DNA of 64,000 bases from Brevibacillus sp051967035 (GCF_051967035.1 NZ_JBQCKK010000013.1:1-64000), one strand, 5' to 3'. Numbered from the stretch's first letter, positions 1 to 8,535 are shown. Numbers and translations: made by a program. Notes: generated by a model not told the origin, from the letters alone.

Positions 1-72
1 GCCTTTGAGGCGCTTGCTTGTAACATGCCCTTATAGGGCTAATGGAAGCCACCGGCTAAGCCGGTGGTTATG
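1..72. mobile_element. Possible right end of an IS200/IS605-type element (hairpin)
   Basis: A perfect 8-bp inverted repeat with a 3-nt loop (arms 49-56 and 60-67) is preceded by further short GC-rich stem-like sequence and followed by TTATGAC. Imperfect palindromes of this CCACCGGC/GCCGGTGG kind are typical of the right ends of IS200/IS605 elements, where they are bound by TnpA and overlap the guide-like RNA of TnpB. No transposase is visible because the window starts here. It could instead be a terminator for the leftward trhO, but no T-tract follows the stem on either strand. Tentative. Confidence 0.35.
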
Positions 73-86
73 ACTTATTCGTTTGT

Positions 87-1028
87 TTATGCGTTTGCTC
101 CGGCAGCTTGCAGCTTCGCTTTTTCTTCCTCGACGAAGCGGTTGCGCGGATGCTCGCGGCATTCGTCGGAGCAGGAACGCTTGTATTTTTGCTCGCATTC
201 CGGGCAGCAGAAGTGCTGCTTGTTGCAGAACGGATTGGCGCAGTTCACGTAGCGGTCTTCGACAGTACCGCAGTAGTAGCAGCGGCCGATGACTACGTCT
301 TCTTCGGTGTGGTTGATCGGAACGGAGATGCGCTCGTCGAACACGTAGCATTTTCCGTCCCACAGGCGGCCTTTCACTTCCGGATCTTTTCCGTAGGTGA
401 CGATTCCGCCGTGCAGCTGGTACACTTCTTTAAAGCCTTGCTCCAGGAGCACGCCGGTCAGTTTTTCGCAGCGAATGCCGCCTGTGCAATAGGTGAGGAC
501 TTTTTTGTCCTTGTATTGGCTCATGTTTTTCGCAATCCACTCAGGGAATTCGCGGGAAGACTCGACTTCCGGACGGATCGCACCGCGGAAGTGGCCCAGA
601 TCGTATTCATAGTAGTTGCGGCCATCGAGGATGACGACGTCCTCTTGCTGCATCATTTCGTAAAATTCTTTCGGGTTCAAGTATTTTCCTGTCTTGACGT
701 TCGGATCGACATCTTTTTCCAGACGCCAGGTTACCAGTTCGTTTTTCGCGCGAACGAACATCTTTTTGAACGCGTGGCCGTCCGTCTCATCTATTTTAAA
801 CCACATGTCGGCAAAACGCGGGTCTTTTCTCACATACTCCATATAGGCATCCGTCTGCTCGATCGTACCGGATACCGTCCCGTTGATGCCCTCCGGTGCG
901 ACGATAATCCGTCCCTTCAACCCGAGGTCCTTGCAAAATTGCAAGTGTTCAGCCGCATACTCCTCATAGTTGTCCACCGGAGTATACTTGTAGTACAGCA
1001 AAACGCGGTATGGTTTTTGTACTTGCAA
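87..1028 (-). CDS. trhO: tRNA uridine(34) hydroxylase, rhodanese family (TrhO)
   Basis: TrhO hydroxylates wobble uridine 34 of tRNAs to 5-hydroxyuridine in an oxygen-dependent reaction. The 313-residue protein has the family's N-terminal acylphosphatase-like domain (about 1-100), a rhodanese domain with the loop CTGGIRCE and its cysteine at about residue 181, and a C-terminal cysteine-rich tail (about 245-295) that probably binds metal. The start is a TTG at 1028 with an AAAGGTGG ribosome site nine bases upstream; no better start lies in frame. It is a single gene, transcribed away from dut. Family assignment is secure; substrate is by homology. Confidence 0.93.
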   Translation of the reverse strand: MQVQKPYRVLLYYKYTPVDNYEEYAAEHLQFCKDLGLKGRIIVAPEGINGTVSGTIEQTDAYMEYVRKDPRFADMWFKIDETDGHAFKKMFVRAKNELVTWRLEKDVDPNVKTGKYLNPKEFYEMMQQEDVVILDGRNYYEYDLGHFRGAIRPEVESSREFPEWIAKNMSQYKDKKVLTYCTGGIRCEKLTGVLLEQGFKEVYQLHGGIVTYGKDPEVKGRLWDGKCYVFDERISVPINHTEEDVVIGRCYYCGTVEDRYVNCANPFCNKQHFCCPECEQKYKRSCSDECREHPRNRFVEEEKAKLQAAGANA

Positions 1029-1173
1029 GGTACAATTCCACCTTTCTTTTTTCGTTGTAGTTTATGATGCAACGGTGATTATATCATAATCCGCCTGCAA
1101 AAGCGCAGAAAAAGAGAGGAATTTGTGAGCTTTCTATGAAAATGGGCGGAAAACAGGCGGAAAAGCGGCGAGC

Positions 1174-1202
1174 TTGCTGGATGCAGATTCATCTTGTACA
1201 CT
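1174..1202 (+). promoter_or_regulatory. Candidate SigA promoter for dut
   Basis: TTGCTG (1174-1179) and TACACT (1197-1202) are separated by 17 bp and lie about 45 bases before the dut start. Spacing is optimal and the boxes are reasonable matches to the vegetative consensus. Confidence 0.5.
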
Positions 1203-1246
1203 AGGAAAGGTCAGCGAAAGAGGAGAGAGACGAGGAGAGACGTGAA

Positions 1247-1783
1247 ATGATTCGAATCAATGAGCGCCTGGTTGCCCAGGTGAAACTAAAAAAGCTGCAT
1301 CCGGATGCCGTGGTTCCGCAATATGCGAAAGCGATGGACGCCGGATTTGATTTGGTAGCGGTAGAAGATACGATCATTGCGCCAGGGGAATCTGTCAAAA
1401 TCCCGACCGGACTCGCCTTTGCTTTGCCAGAAGGGTATGAGCTGCAAGTGCGCCCGCGTTCCGGCATTAGCGCAAAGACAAAGCTGCGCCTTTCGAATGC
1501 GCCGGGTACGGTCGATGCAGGGTATCGCGGAGAGGTGTGCGTGTTGATGGACAACATCCGCATTCCTTCCGGCAAGCTCGGCAACGTATGTCTGGATGCA
1601 GGCGAAAAACAGGTGGAAGTGGCGGCGGAAGTGGACGCGCACAGTTACTTCATTAGAAAAGGCGACCGGATTGCGCAAGGCGTGATCGGGCTTACGCCTG
1701 TCGCCCGCTTTGAGGTTGTCGACGAGCTGGATGAAACGGAAAGAGGAGCAGGCGGCTTCGGCAGCAGCGGCATCAACGGCTAG
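1247..1783 (+). CDS. dut: dUTP diphosphatase (trimeric dUTPase)
   Basis: Hydrolyses dUTP to dUMP, keeping uracil out of DNA and feeding dTMP synthesis. All five trimeric dUTPase motifs are visible: DAGFDL (31-36), RSGIS (71-75), GTVDAGYRGE (87-96), GDRIAQ, and the C-terminal RGAGGFGSSG P-loop-like arm. At 178 residues it is longer than the usual 140-150; the extra residues form a hydrophilic insert between motifs 3 and 4 (about 105-140). The ATG start at 1247 follows purine-rich GAGGAG sites. Monocistronic, ended by the hairpin at 1801-1872. Confidence 0.95.
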   Translation: MIRINERLVAQVKLKKLHPDAVVPQYAKAMDAGFDLVAVEDTIIAPGESVKIPTGLAFALPEGYELQVRPRSGISAKTKLRLSNAPGTVDAGYRGEVCVLMDNIRIPSGKLGNVCLDAGEKQVEVAAEVDAHSYFIRKGDRIAQGVIGLTPVARFEVVDELDETERGAGGFGSSGING

Positions 1784-1800
1784 CTCCATCCTCCCATAAC

Positions 1801-1872
1801 AAAAAAGGACCCCCAGGAAGCAGCGTGTGCAGCATGAGCGGCACATCGGCTGGCTGATCCGGGGGCTTTTTT
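1801..1872 (+). terminator. Intrinsic terminator of dut
   Basis: An A-rich/CCCCC arm (1801-1818) pairs imperfectly with a GGGGGC arm (1857-1866) that runs straight into a T-tract (1867-1872). The flanking A- and T-runs make it potentially bidirectional, so it may also serve the leftward gene at 1984-2286. Confidence 0.7.
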
Positions 1873-1983
1873 CATTGTACAGATTCATAGCGGATATACT
1901 TCTTCTTATCCCGTAACGATGCAACACAGGCTACGCCAGCCCTTGGCGCAGCCGCGCTTTCGAAGGCGCTTGCGGCAGTCGCG

Positions 1984-2286
1984 CTACATTTTCGCCGCAA
2001 GAAAGCGGTCGATCCGGACGATGTCTTCCTCGGTGAGCGAACGGCCGTCGGCTTTGACGAACACGCACGGACCATAGACCCAGTCCAAATAGCCGTCCGA
2101 GGTGATCGGGAAGTTGTTCCCCAGTACCCCGCGCCCCTCCTCATTCACAATCAAGGAAATCCCTTCCAGAAAATCATCAGTCACCACGTCAAAATCGCCC
2201 TCCACCAGATCTCGCAAGGAATCGGTATCGGCGATTTCGAGCTTTTCCGCTTGTTCATGCGGCCGTTTCACATAGACGGTAATCAC
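1984..2286 (-). CDS. Small protein of unknown function
   Basis: A 100-residue acidic protein with no signal peptide or membrane segment. The GTG start at 2286 has an AAGGAG-type ribosome site with good spacing, and the reading frame has normal codon use, so it is probably real. I do not recognise the family with confidence. The sequence alternates short beta-like stretches (residues 1-8, 42-50, 71-77) with a C-terminal helix ending in LAAKM. It sits alone between dut and the sulfate operon, both on the other strand, so context does not suggest a role. Confidence 0.65.
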   Translation of the reverse strand: MITVYVKRPHEQAEKLEIADTDSLRDLVEGDFDVVTDDFLEGISLIVNEEGRGVLGNNFPITSDGYLDWVYGPCVFVKADGRSLTEEDIVRIDRFLAAKM

Positions 2287-2539
2287 GTTCCTTCACTCCT
2301 TTGCTCCTTCATCATAACCGAAAGCGCAAAAATGCGCGAGACGTACGTCATGCTTTCTGCCGGTTACGCCATGCTGACGCTATCCGCCTATACGGAGGGA
2401 AGCGGCCGCCCTCGATGCTAGAAAGGACAAGCAGGGTGGAGCGCATCCTTTTGTGGAAAAAGAAGGGAAAATGCATCTCGGCTCCGCTGTCCCCGCTCAC
2501 CTCGCCCGCCCATGAGGCATAAAGTGGATGGGAATAGGA
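2287..2539. other. Intergenic stretch without a convincing gene
   Basis: Between the divergent unknown gene and the sulfate promoter I see no ribosome-site-supported frame, no S-box (SAM) riboswitch core and no T-box. Short GC-rich inverted segments around 2380-2420 have no T-tract. Confidence 0.5.
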
Positions 2540-2567
2540 TTGACAGCAAAAAAAAGGCAGGTATAAT
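2540..2567 (+). promoter_or_regulatory. SigA promoter of the sulfate uptake operon
   Basis: Perfect -35 TTGACA (2540-2545) and perfect -10 TATAAT (2562-2567) with a 16-bp spacer, ending about 55 bases before sbp. Such a strong promoter implies that control comes from a repressor, for which the sequence just downstream is the candidate operator. Confidence 0.85.
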
Positions 2568-2572
2568 CGTAA

Positions 2573-2604
2573 ATAACTAAGTATTCCGAGTAAATTAGTA
2601 TAGA
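2573..2604 (+). promoter_or_regulatory. Candidate CymR-type operator
   Basis: Immediately after the -10 box lies an AT-rich segment with TAACTAAGTATTCCGAGTAA followed by ATTAGTATAG. A TATTCC/ACTCGGAATA core next to AT-rich half-sites resembles the Rrf2-family (CymR-like) operators that repress sulfur genes in Firmicutes when cysteine is plentiful. Its position over the transcription start would block transcription. The assignment rests on recollection of the motif only. Confidence 0.4.
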
Positions 2605-2622
2605 TTAAGCGTGGGGAGTGAA

Positions 2623-3699
2623 ATGACCAGTATGAACACCACAAAGGGCAAGATCCATTCCAGCCTGCAACGCATCGGAATTGTCGCTTTAGCGCTCGCT
2701 TTGGGCGGATGCGCCGCTGCGTCGCCAGGGACAGGAACGAGCGGGGGAGAAGCGGGAGGCAGCGCGCAGACCGTCGAGCTGCTCAATGTGTCCTACGACC
2801 CGACGAGAGAATTTTATCAGGAGATTAACGCGGAATTTGCCCAGGAGTGGAAGGCGAAAACCGGACAGTCGGTCACGATCAAGCAGTCGCACGGAGGCTC
2901 CGGCAAGCAATCCCGTTCGGTCATCGACGGTCTGGAGGCCGATGTCGTCACATTGGCGCTCGCCTATGATATTGACGCCATTGCCGAGCGCGAGTTGATT
3001 CCGGCCGACTGGCAAAAGAAGCTCCCGGACAACAGCTCGCCGTACACCTCGACCATCGTTTTTCTGGTGCGCAAAGGAAATCCCAAGCAGATCAAGGATT
3101 GGGATGATCTCGTCAAACCGGGCATCTCGGTCATCACGCCGAATCCGAAAACGTCCGGGGGAGCCAGATGGAACTACCTCGCTGCCTGGGGCTATGCGCT
3201 CAAGAAAAACGGGGGAGACGAGGCGAAGGCAAGGGAGTTCGTGGCCGCGCTGTTCAAAAATGTTCCGGTCCTCGACTCGGGCGCGCGCGGATCGACGACT
3301 ACCTTTGTCGAGCGCGGTATTGGCGACGTGCTGATCGCCTGGGAAAACGAAGCGTATCTCGCGGTGAACGAACTCGGCAAAGACAAATTCGAGATCGTCA
3401 ATCCGTCCATCAGCATTTTGGCAGAGCCTCCTGTCACCGTCGTCGACAAGTACGCGGAAAAGCACAAGACAAAAGAAGTCGCCGAAGCGTACCTGCAATT
3501 CCTCTATACGAAAAAAGGGCAGGAGATTGCAGCGAAGCACTACTACCGTCCGCGCTCCGAGGAAGTGCTCAAGGCGCATACACCTGCGTTTCCTGAAATC
3601 GAAATGTTCACAATAGACGAACTGTTCGGGGGATGGACGAAGGCGCAGCAAACCCATTTCTCTGACCAAGGCGTCTTCGATCAGCTGTACCAGTCGTAA
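2623..3699 (+). CDS. sbp: Sulfate/thiosulfate ABC transporter, substrate-binding lipoprotein
   Basis: Captures sulfate (or thiosulfate) outside the membrane and delivers it to CysTWA. The N-terminus is a lipoprotein signal peptide with hydrophobic core IVALALALGGC, the lipid-modified cysteine being about residue 30. The mature part is a typical sulfate-binding protein of the Sbp/CysP family, including the SYDPTREFY-like opening (here VSYDPTREFY) and KTSGGARWNYLAAWGYA. The ATG at 2623 follows GGGGAG closely; ATG 2632 is an alternative with a longer spacer. First gene of sbp-cysT-cysW-cysA; its stop abuts the next unit. Confidence 0.93.
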   Translation: MTSMNTTKGKIHSSLQRIGIVALALALGGCAAASPGTGTSGGEAGGSAQTVELLNVSYDPTREFYQEINAEFAQEWKAKTGQSVTIKQSHGGSGKQSRSVIDGLEADVVTLALAYDIDAIAERELIPADWQKKLPDNSSPYTSTIVFLVRKGNPKQIKDWDDLVKPGISVITPNPKTSGGARWNYLAAWGYALKKNGGDEAKAREFVAALFKNVPVLDSGARGSTTTFVERGIGDVLIAWENEAYLAVNELGKDKFEIVNPSISILAEPPVTVVDKYAEKHKTKEVAEAYLQFLYTKKGQEIAAKHYYRPRSEEVLKAHTPAFPEIEMFTIDELFGGWTKAQQTHFSDQGVFDQLYQS

Positions 3700-3738
3700 A
3701 TGCCAGAAACATATCCTGCCATCAGAGGAGTCAGCTCC

Positions 3739-4575
3739 ATGAAAAAATTATTTGCGCGCAGGGGGTTTTTGCCAGGCTTCGGGATGACGATGGGCTACAC
3801 CATCATTTACTTGAGTCTCTTGGTGCTGATCCCCCTGTCGGTTCTGTTTTTAAAAGCTTCCACCTTGAGCTGGGAGCAATTCGCGGGCACGATTCTCGAT
3901 ACCCGCGTGCTCGCCTCGATTCGCGTCAGTATTCTCACCTCCTTTTTTGCCGCCTGTGTCAATGCCGTATTCGGCGTGCTGGTCGCCTGGGTACTGACCC
4001 GTTATCACTTTGTCGGCAAACGCATCCTGGACGGCATCGTCGATCTGCCGTTTGCCTTGCCAACAGCGGTAGGCGGGATTGCGCTCACCTCGATCTACGC
4101 CGAAAACGGATGGATCGGGCAGTATTTGGCGGAGTGGGGGATCAAAGTGGCGTATACGCCGATCGGCATTTGGGTGGCCTTGACGTTTATCGGTCTGCCG
4201 TTTGTCGTGCGGACGGTGCAGCCTGTCTTGCAGGATTGGGATTTGCAGATGGAGGAAGCAGCCGCGACGCTGGGAGCGACACGCTTTCGCACGTTCACCC
4301 GCGTCATTTTGCCCCATTTGCTCCCGGCGATCATCACCGGCTTTGCGCTTGCCTTCGCCCGGGCGCTTGGCGAGTACGGGTCTGTCGTCTTTATTTCCGG
4401 CAATATGCCGCTCAAGACAGAAATCGTGCCGCTGCTCATCATGACCAAGCTGGAGCAGTTCGACTATGCGGGCGCGACGGCGATCGCGACGGTCATGCTC
4501 GTTGCCTCGTTTGTCATGCTGCTGATGATTAACTACTTGCAATGGAGGATGAACAAATTCGATGCGGCGCGATAG
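3739..4575 (+). CDS. cysT: Sulfate ABC transporter permease CysT
   Basis: One of two membrane subunits of the sulfate importer. It is an all-helical protein of about 278 residues with six predicted membrane segments and the cytoplasmic EAA loop (EEAAATLGA followed by a conserved glycine region) that contacts the ATPase CysA. An in-frame ATG at 3700 directly follows the sbp stop, but the ATG at 3739 (MKKLFARRG) is preceded by AGAGGAG at eight bases and gives the usual family length, so I use it. Followed after 12 bases by cysW. Confidence 0.92.
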   Translation: MKKLFARRGFLPGFGMTMGYTIIYLSLLVLIPLSVLFLKASTLSWEQFAGTILDTRVLASIRVSILTSFFAACVNAVFGVLVAWVLTRYHFVGKRILDGIVDLPFALPTAVGGIALTSIYAENGWIGQYLAEWGIKVAYTPIGIWVALTFIGLPFVVRTVQPVLQDWDLQMEEAAATLGATRFRTFTRVILPHLLPAIITGFALAFARALGEYGSVVFISGNMPLKTEIVPLLIMTKLEQFDYAGATAIATVMLVASFVMLLMINYLQWRMNKFDAAR

Positions 4576-4587
4576 AGGGTGTGACCA

Positions 4588-5454
4588 ATGAAGCATGTTA
4601 CGGAGCCAGCCTACGTGCGCTGGAGCTTGATAGCAGTTGCTGTTCTGTTTCTCGGCCTGTTTCTCATCTTGCCGCTGATCGCCGTGTTTACCGAGGCGTT
4701 CAAGCAAGGGGCAGACGTGTTTTTCGCCGCCATTTCCGATCCGGAAACACTGTCGGCGGTCAAATTGACCCTGTTGGTCGCCGCCATCAGCGTGCCCTTG
4801 AACGTCCTGTTTGGCATTGCCGCCGCCTGGGCGATCGCGAAGTTTTCCTTCCGTGGCAAAAATGTGTTGCTGACGCTGATTGATTTGCCCTTTGCGGTAT
4901 CGCCTGTCATCGCCGGGCTGATTTTCGTGCTTCTGTTCGGCAGCCAGGGGATCGCGGCGCCGTGGCTGGCTGCGCTTGACCTGAAAATCATTTTCGCCGT
5001 ACCGGGCATCGTGCTGGCGACGACCTTCGTCACGTTTCCGTTTGTCGCCCGCGAACTGATCCCCGTCATGGAGGCGCAGGGCAAGGACGAAGAGGAAGCG
5101 GCTGTGTCGCTCGGGGCGAGCGGCTGGAAAACGTTTTGGCGCGTCACCTTGCCGAATGTAAAGTGGGGCATTCTGTACGGCGTGATTCTCTGCAATGCCC
5201 GGGCGATGGGCGAATTTGGCGCTGTTTCGGTCGTTTCCGGCCATATCCGCGGCATGACCAACACGTTGCCGCTGCACGTGGAGATTTTGTACAACGAATA
5301 CCAGTTCGCTGCGGCTTTTGCAGTCGCGACGCTTCTCGCTGTGTTGGCGCTGGTTACGCTTGTCGTAAAAAGCATCATTGAGTGGAAAACGGAGCGACAG
5401 TCTGAAGTGGAAGAGGACTATCACTTTGACGTGTCAGGAGAGAGGGCAGGATGA
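4588..5454 (+). CDS. cysW: Sulfate ABC transporter permease CysW
   Basis: Second membrane subunit of the sulfate importer, 288 residues, six predicted membrane helices, with an EAA loop (EEEAAVSLGASGWKTF) and the CysW signature NARAMGEFGAVSVVSGHI. The C-terminal tail is charged. ATG 4588 has a GAGGGTG ribosome site. The stop overlaps the cysA start by four bases (ATGA), so the two are translationally coupled. Confidence 0.93.
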   Translation: MKHVTEPAYVRWSLIAVAVLFLGLFLILPLIAVFTEAFKQGADVFFAAISDPETLSAVKLTLLVAAISVPLNVLFGIAAAWAIAKFSFRGKNVLLTLIDLPFAVSPVIAGLIFVLLFGSQGIAAPWLAALDLKIIFAVPGIVLATTFVTFPFVARELIPVMEAQGKDEEEAAVSLGASGWKTFWRVTLPNVKWGILYGVILCNARAMGEFGAVSVVSGHIRGMTNTLPLHVEILYNEYQFAAAFAVATLLAVLALVTLVVKSIIEWKTERQSEVEEDYHFDVSGERAG

Positions 5455-6566
5455 GTATTGAGGTTGTCAATATTACCAAGTCGTACAAAACCTTTACCGC
5501 CTTGAAAAATGTCAATTTGCACATACCCGAGGGGGAGCTGGTTGCGCTCCTGGGCCCGTCCGGCTCCGGCAAGACGACGTTGCTTCGTCTGATTGCCGGG
5601 CTGGAGCAGCCGCAGCAGGGGAGCATCCTGTTCGATGGCGAGGACAATACAAATCGGGATGTGCGCGAGCGTCAAGTCGGCTTTGTGTTCCAGCATTACG
5701 CTCTGTTCCGTCATATGACGATTTTCGACAACATCGCATTCGGTCTTACCGTCCGTTCCCGCAAGACAAGGCCAAGCAAGGCAGAGATTCGGGAAAAAGT
5801 GCACGCCCTGCTCAAGCTGGTTCAATTGGAGGGGCTGGCCCATCGCTATCCTTCGCAATTGTCCGGGGGACAGCGGCAGCGTGTCGCACTGGCAAGAGCG
5901 CTTGCGGTGGAGCCGAAATTTTTGCTGCTGGATGAGCCGTTCGGGGCACTGGACACCAAAGTCAGGCAGGAGCTAAGGCGTTGGCTGCGTCATTTGCACG
6001 GAAAGCTCGGCTTGACGATTTTGTTTGTGACGCACGACCAGGAAGAGGCGATGGAGCTGGCCGACCGCGTCGTCGTCATGAATGAGGGCAGAGTGGAGCA
6101 GGTAGGCTCCCCGGAAGACATTTACCACAGGCCTGCCAATCCGTTTGTTTACAGCTTCCTGGGCCGCGTCAATCTGTTCCGCGGGCGGATTCAGAACGGG
6201 CGAATCAAGCTGGGGGAGGCGGAGTTCGAGGCCGAGCAAGCTGGTCTGGAAGGGCCGGCCGTCGGCTACATGCGGCCGCATGATGTAGAAGTGTCGCTGC
6301 ACCCGCCGAAATCGTCCGCCGCTACAGCCGTTCAGGCGCAAATCGAGCGGATTGCGCTGCTCGGGCCGCTCGTCCGTCTGGAGCTGAAACGGTTGGATAC
6401 GAAGGAAGCGTTTGAAGCGGAAATGAGCCGCCAGCGCTTCCAGGAGCTGAACGCGATCGAAGGCGGGATCGTCTACGTGACGCTGCACAACGTTTCCATC
6501 TTTGTGGAAAATGCGCCAGCCATCAAGCCGTTGCCGGTCTATGTTCCGCAGCAAGTCAGCATTTGA
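5451..6566 (+). CDS. cysA: Sulfate ABC transporter ATP-binding protein CysA
   Basis: Energises sulfate import. Walker A GPSGSGKTT is at residues 35-43, the ABC signature LSGGQRQR at 138-145, and Walker B LLLDEPFGALD at about 158-168; the switch histidine follows in FVTHDQEEA. A C-terminal regulatory (TOBE-like) region runs from about 240 to 355. Length 371 is typical. The ribosome site AGGAGAG lies inside the end of cysW. Last gene of the operon, followed by a terminator. Confidence 0.94.
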   Translation: MSIEVVNITKSYKTFTALKNVNLHIPEGELVALLGPSGSGKTTLLRLIAGLEQPQQGSILFDGEDNTNRDVRERQVGFVFQHYALFRHMTIFDNIAFGLTVRSRKTRPSKAEIREKVHALLKLVQLEGLAHRYPSQLSGGQRQRVALARALAVEPKFLLLDEPFGALDTKVRQELRRWLRHLHGKLGLTILFVTHDQEEAMELADRVVVMNEGRVEQVGSPEDIYHRPANPFVYSFLGRVNLFRGRIQNGRIKLGEAEFEAEQAGLEGPAVGYMRPHDVEVSLHPPKSSAATAVQAQIERIALLGPLVRLELKRLDTKEAFEAEMSRQRFQELNAIEGGIVYVTLHNVSIFVENAPAIKPLPVYVPQQVSI

Positions 6567-6592
6567 CGGCAGGTACGCGACAAGACAGAAGG

Positions 6593-6629
6593 CAAAACCG
6601 GTCTGCGTAAACAAGCAGGCCGGTTTTTG
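6593..6629 (+). terminator. Terminator between cysA and the 38-residue gene
   Basis: Stem AAAACCGG-CTGC / GCAG-CCGGTTTT with a short loop, followed by T's on the + strand. On the - strand the same stem follows the small gene ending at 6645, so it may act in both directions. Confidence 0.75.
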
Positions 6630-6644
6630 CTGGGAAAGGCACGG

Positions 6645-6761
6645 TTATTCGCCGCGTTGCTTGGAGCGCGTCTCTTCTTTTCCGACTGTGGTCGAAGAGC
6701 GTGTCTGGGAAGGATTTTCTTTGTCGCCTCTCTCGTTCTTGACTCCGTTGTGCTTGGACAT
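6645..6761 (-). CDS. Small hydrophilic protein (38 residues)
   Basis: A short frame from ATG 6761 with the ribosome site AAGAGGT six bases upstream encodes a highly charged peptide (MSKHNGVKNERGDKENPSQ then a Ser/Thr/Lys-rich tail). The composition, lack of hydrophobic segments and an NPSQxxSSTTV stretch recall small YuzL-like Bacillus proteins, but this is a weak resemblance. It converges on cysA and shares its terminator. Real gene likely but not certain. Confidence 0.45.
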   Translation of the reverse strand: MSKHNGVKNERGDKENPSQTRSSTTVGKEETRSKQRGE

Positions 6762-6921
6762 CGTATGACCTCTTTTCTGTGTGGGGATGGAAGTACAGGG
6801 GTAGTTTTCCCGGTTCCGCCGCCATCCATGTGGAGGGAGCGACGGCATTTCTTTTGCAAAAGCAGGCCGTCTCTGGTAAGATAAGTGTTTGAACGATTCA
6901 AAAAAGGCAGGTATTGCGACG

Positions 6922-8535
6922 ATGATAAGCACGCAGAACGTGACGCTGCGCTACGGCAAACGCGCACTGTTTGAAGATGTATCCATTAAGTTTACCCCTG
7001 GTAACTGTTACGGCCTCATCGGTGCGAACGGTGCGGGAAAATCTACGTTTCTCAAGATCCTCTCCGGAGAGATTGAACCGACGAGCGGACACGTTTCGGT
7101 GACGCCAGGCGAGCGTATCGCCGTGTTGAAGCAGAACCATTTCGAGTTTGACGAGTACGACGTACTGAAAACCGTGATTATGGGGCACAAGCGGCTGTAC
7201 GAGATCATGGAAGAAAAAGCGGCGCTCTACATGAAAGAAGATTTCTCCGAAGAGGACGGCAACCGCGCCTCCCAGCTGGAAGGGGAATTCGAAGAGTTGA
7301 ACGGCTGGATGGCGGAAGCGGATGCAGCGAGCCTTTTGATCGGTCTCGGTATCCCGACCGAGCTGCACGGCAAGCTGATGAAAGATTTGTCCGGTACGGA
7401 AAAAGTGCGGGTATTGCTCGCGCAAGCGTTGTTTGGCAACCCGCACATCCTGCTCCTGGATGAGCCGACGAACCACTTGGATATCGAGTCGATTCGCTGG
7501 CTGGAGAACTTCCTGGCTGATTATGAAAACACCGTCATCGTCGTTTCCCATGACCGTCACTTCCTGAACAAGGTGTGCACGCACATCGCGGACATCGACT
7601 TCGGCAAAATCCAACTGTACGTAGGGAACTACGACTTCTGGTACGAATCCAGCCAGCTCGCGCTGAAGATGGCGCGTGAGCAGAACAAGAAAAAAGAAGA
7701 GAAGATCAAGGAACTCCAGGAGTTTATCGCGCGCTTCTCCGCCAACGCTTCCAAGTCGAAGCAGGCGACTTCGCGCAAAAAGCTGCTGGAAAAAATTACG
7801 CTGGAAGACATTCGTCCATCCAGCCGCAAATATCCGTTCATCAACTTCAAGCCGGAGCGGGAAGCGGGCAAAAACTTGCTGGCGATTGAGGGCTTGAGCA
7901 AGACAGTGGAGGGCGAAAAGCTGTTTGAAAACCTCCATCTCGTCATCAACAAAGGAGACAAGGTAGCGTTTGTCGGCCCCAACGAGCTGGCGAAAACGAC
8001 ATTCTTCCAAATTTTGACGGGCGAGGTACAGGCGGACAGCGGAACTTTTGAATGGGGCGTCACCACTTCCCGCGCGTACTTCCCGAAAGACAACTCCGCT
8101 TACTTCGACTCGGATTTGAACCTCGTGGATTGGCTGCGTCAATACTCCAAGGAGCAGGACGAGACGTTTATCCGCGGGTTCCTCGGCCGCATGCTGTTCT
8201 CGGGCGACGAAGCGCTGAAAAAAGCAAACGTGCTGTCCGGGGGCGAAAAGGTTCGTTGCATGTTGGCCAAAATGATGCTGACTGGCGCCAATGTCCTGAT
8301 TATGGATGAGCCGACGAACCACCTGGATTTGGAATCGATCACGGCGCTGAACAACGGTTTGATCGACTTCGAAGGAACGCTGCTGTTCGTCTCGCACGAC
8401 CATCAGTTCGTGCAAACGATCGCCAACCGGATCATCGAGTTCACTCCGAAGGGCGTAATCGACAAGATGATGACGTATGACGAGTATCTCGACAGCGAAG
8501 AGATCAAGCGCCTTCGCGAAGAGCACTACGCGTAA
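6922..8535 (+). CDS. ykpA: ABC-F family ATPase, YkpA type
   Basis: A soluble protein with two ABC ATPase domains and no membrane part, the ABC-F architecture; relatives act on ribosomes rather than in transport. Domain 1 has Walker A GANGAGKST (34-42) and Walker B LLLDEPTNHLD; domain 2 has the divergent Walker A GPNELAKTT and a normal LSGGEKVR signature. The signature of domain 1 is also altered (LSGTEKVR). Both deviations occur in the YkpA/YbiT branch, so the protein is not broken. A charged coiled linker (about 240-310) joins the domains. ATG 6922 follows GGCAGG; an upstream TTG (6889) has no ribosome site. Confidence 0.9.
   Translation: MISTQNVTLRYGKRALFEDVSIKFTPGNCYGLIGANGAGKSTFLKILSGEIEPTSGHVSVTPGERIAVLKQNHFEFDEYDVLKTVIMGHKRLYEIMEEKAALYMKEDFSEEDGNRASQLEGEFEELNGWMAEADAASLLIGLGIPTELHGKLMKDLSGTEKVRVLLAQALFGNPHILLLDEPTNHLDIESIRWLENFLADYENTVIVVSHDRHFLNKVCTHIADIDFGKIQLYVGNYDFWYESSQLALKMAREQNKKKEEKIKELQEFIARFSANASKSKQATSRKKLLEKITLEDIRPSSRKYPFINFKPEREAGKNLLAIEGLSKTVEGEKLFENLHLVINKGDKVAFVGPNELAKTTFFQILTGEVQADSGTFEWGVTTSRAYFPKDNSAYFDSDLNLVDWLRQYSKEQDETFIRGFLGRMLFSGDEALKKANVLSGGEKVRCMLAKMMLTGANVLIMDEPTNHLDLESITALNNGLIDFEGTLLFVSHDHQFVQTIANRIIEFTPKGVIDKMMTYDEYLDSEEIKRLREEHYA

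Noticed and set aside
2287..2600. SAM riboswitch before the sulfate operon
   Set aside because: No S-box core; a strong promoter and operator-like site explain control better.
3850..5424. A 524-codon frame on the minus strand
   Set aside because: Runs antisense to cysT and cysW, is rich in Arg/Gln/His as expected of antisense in GC-rich DNA, and matches no family.
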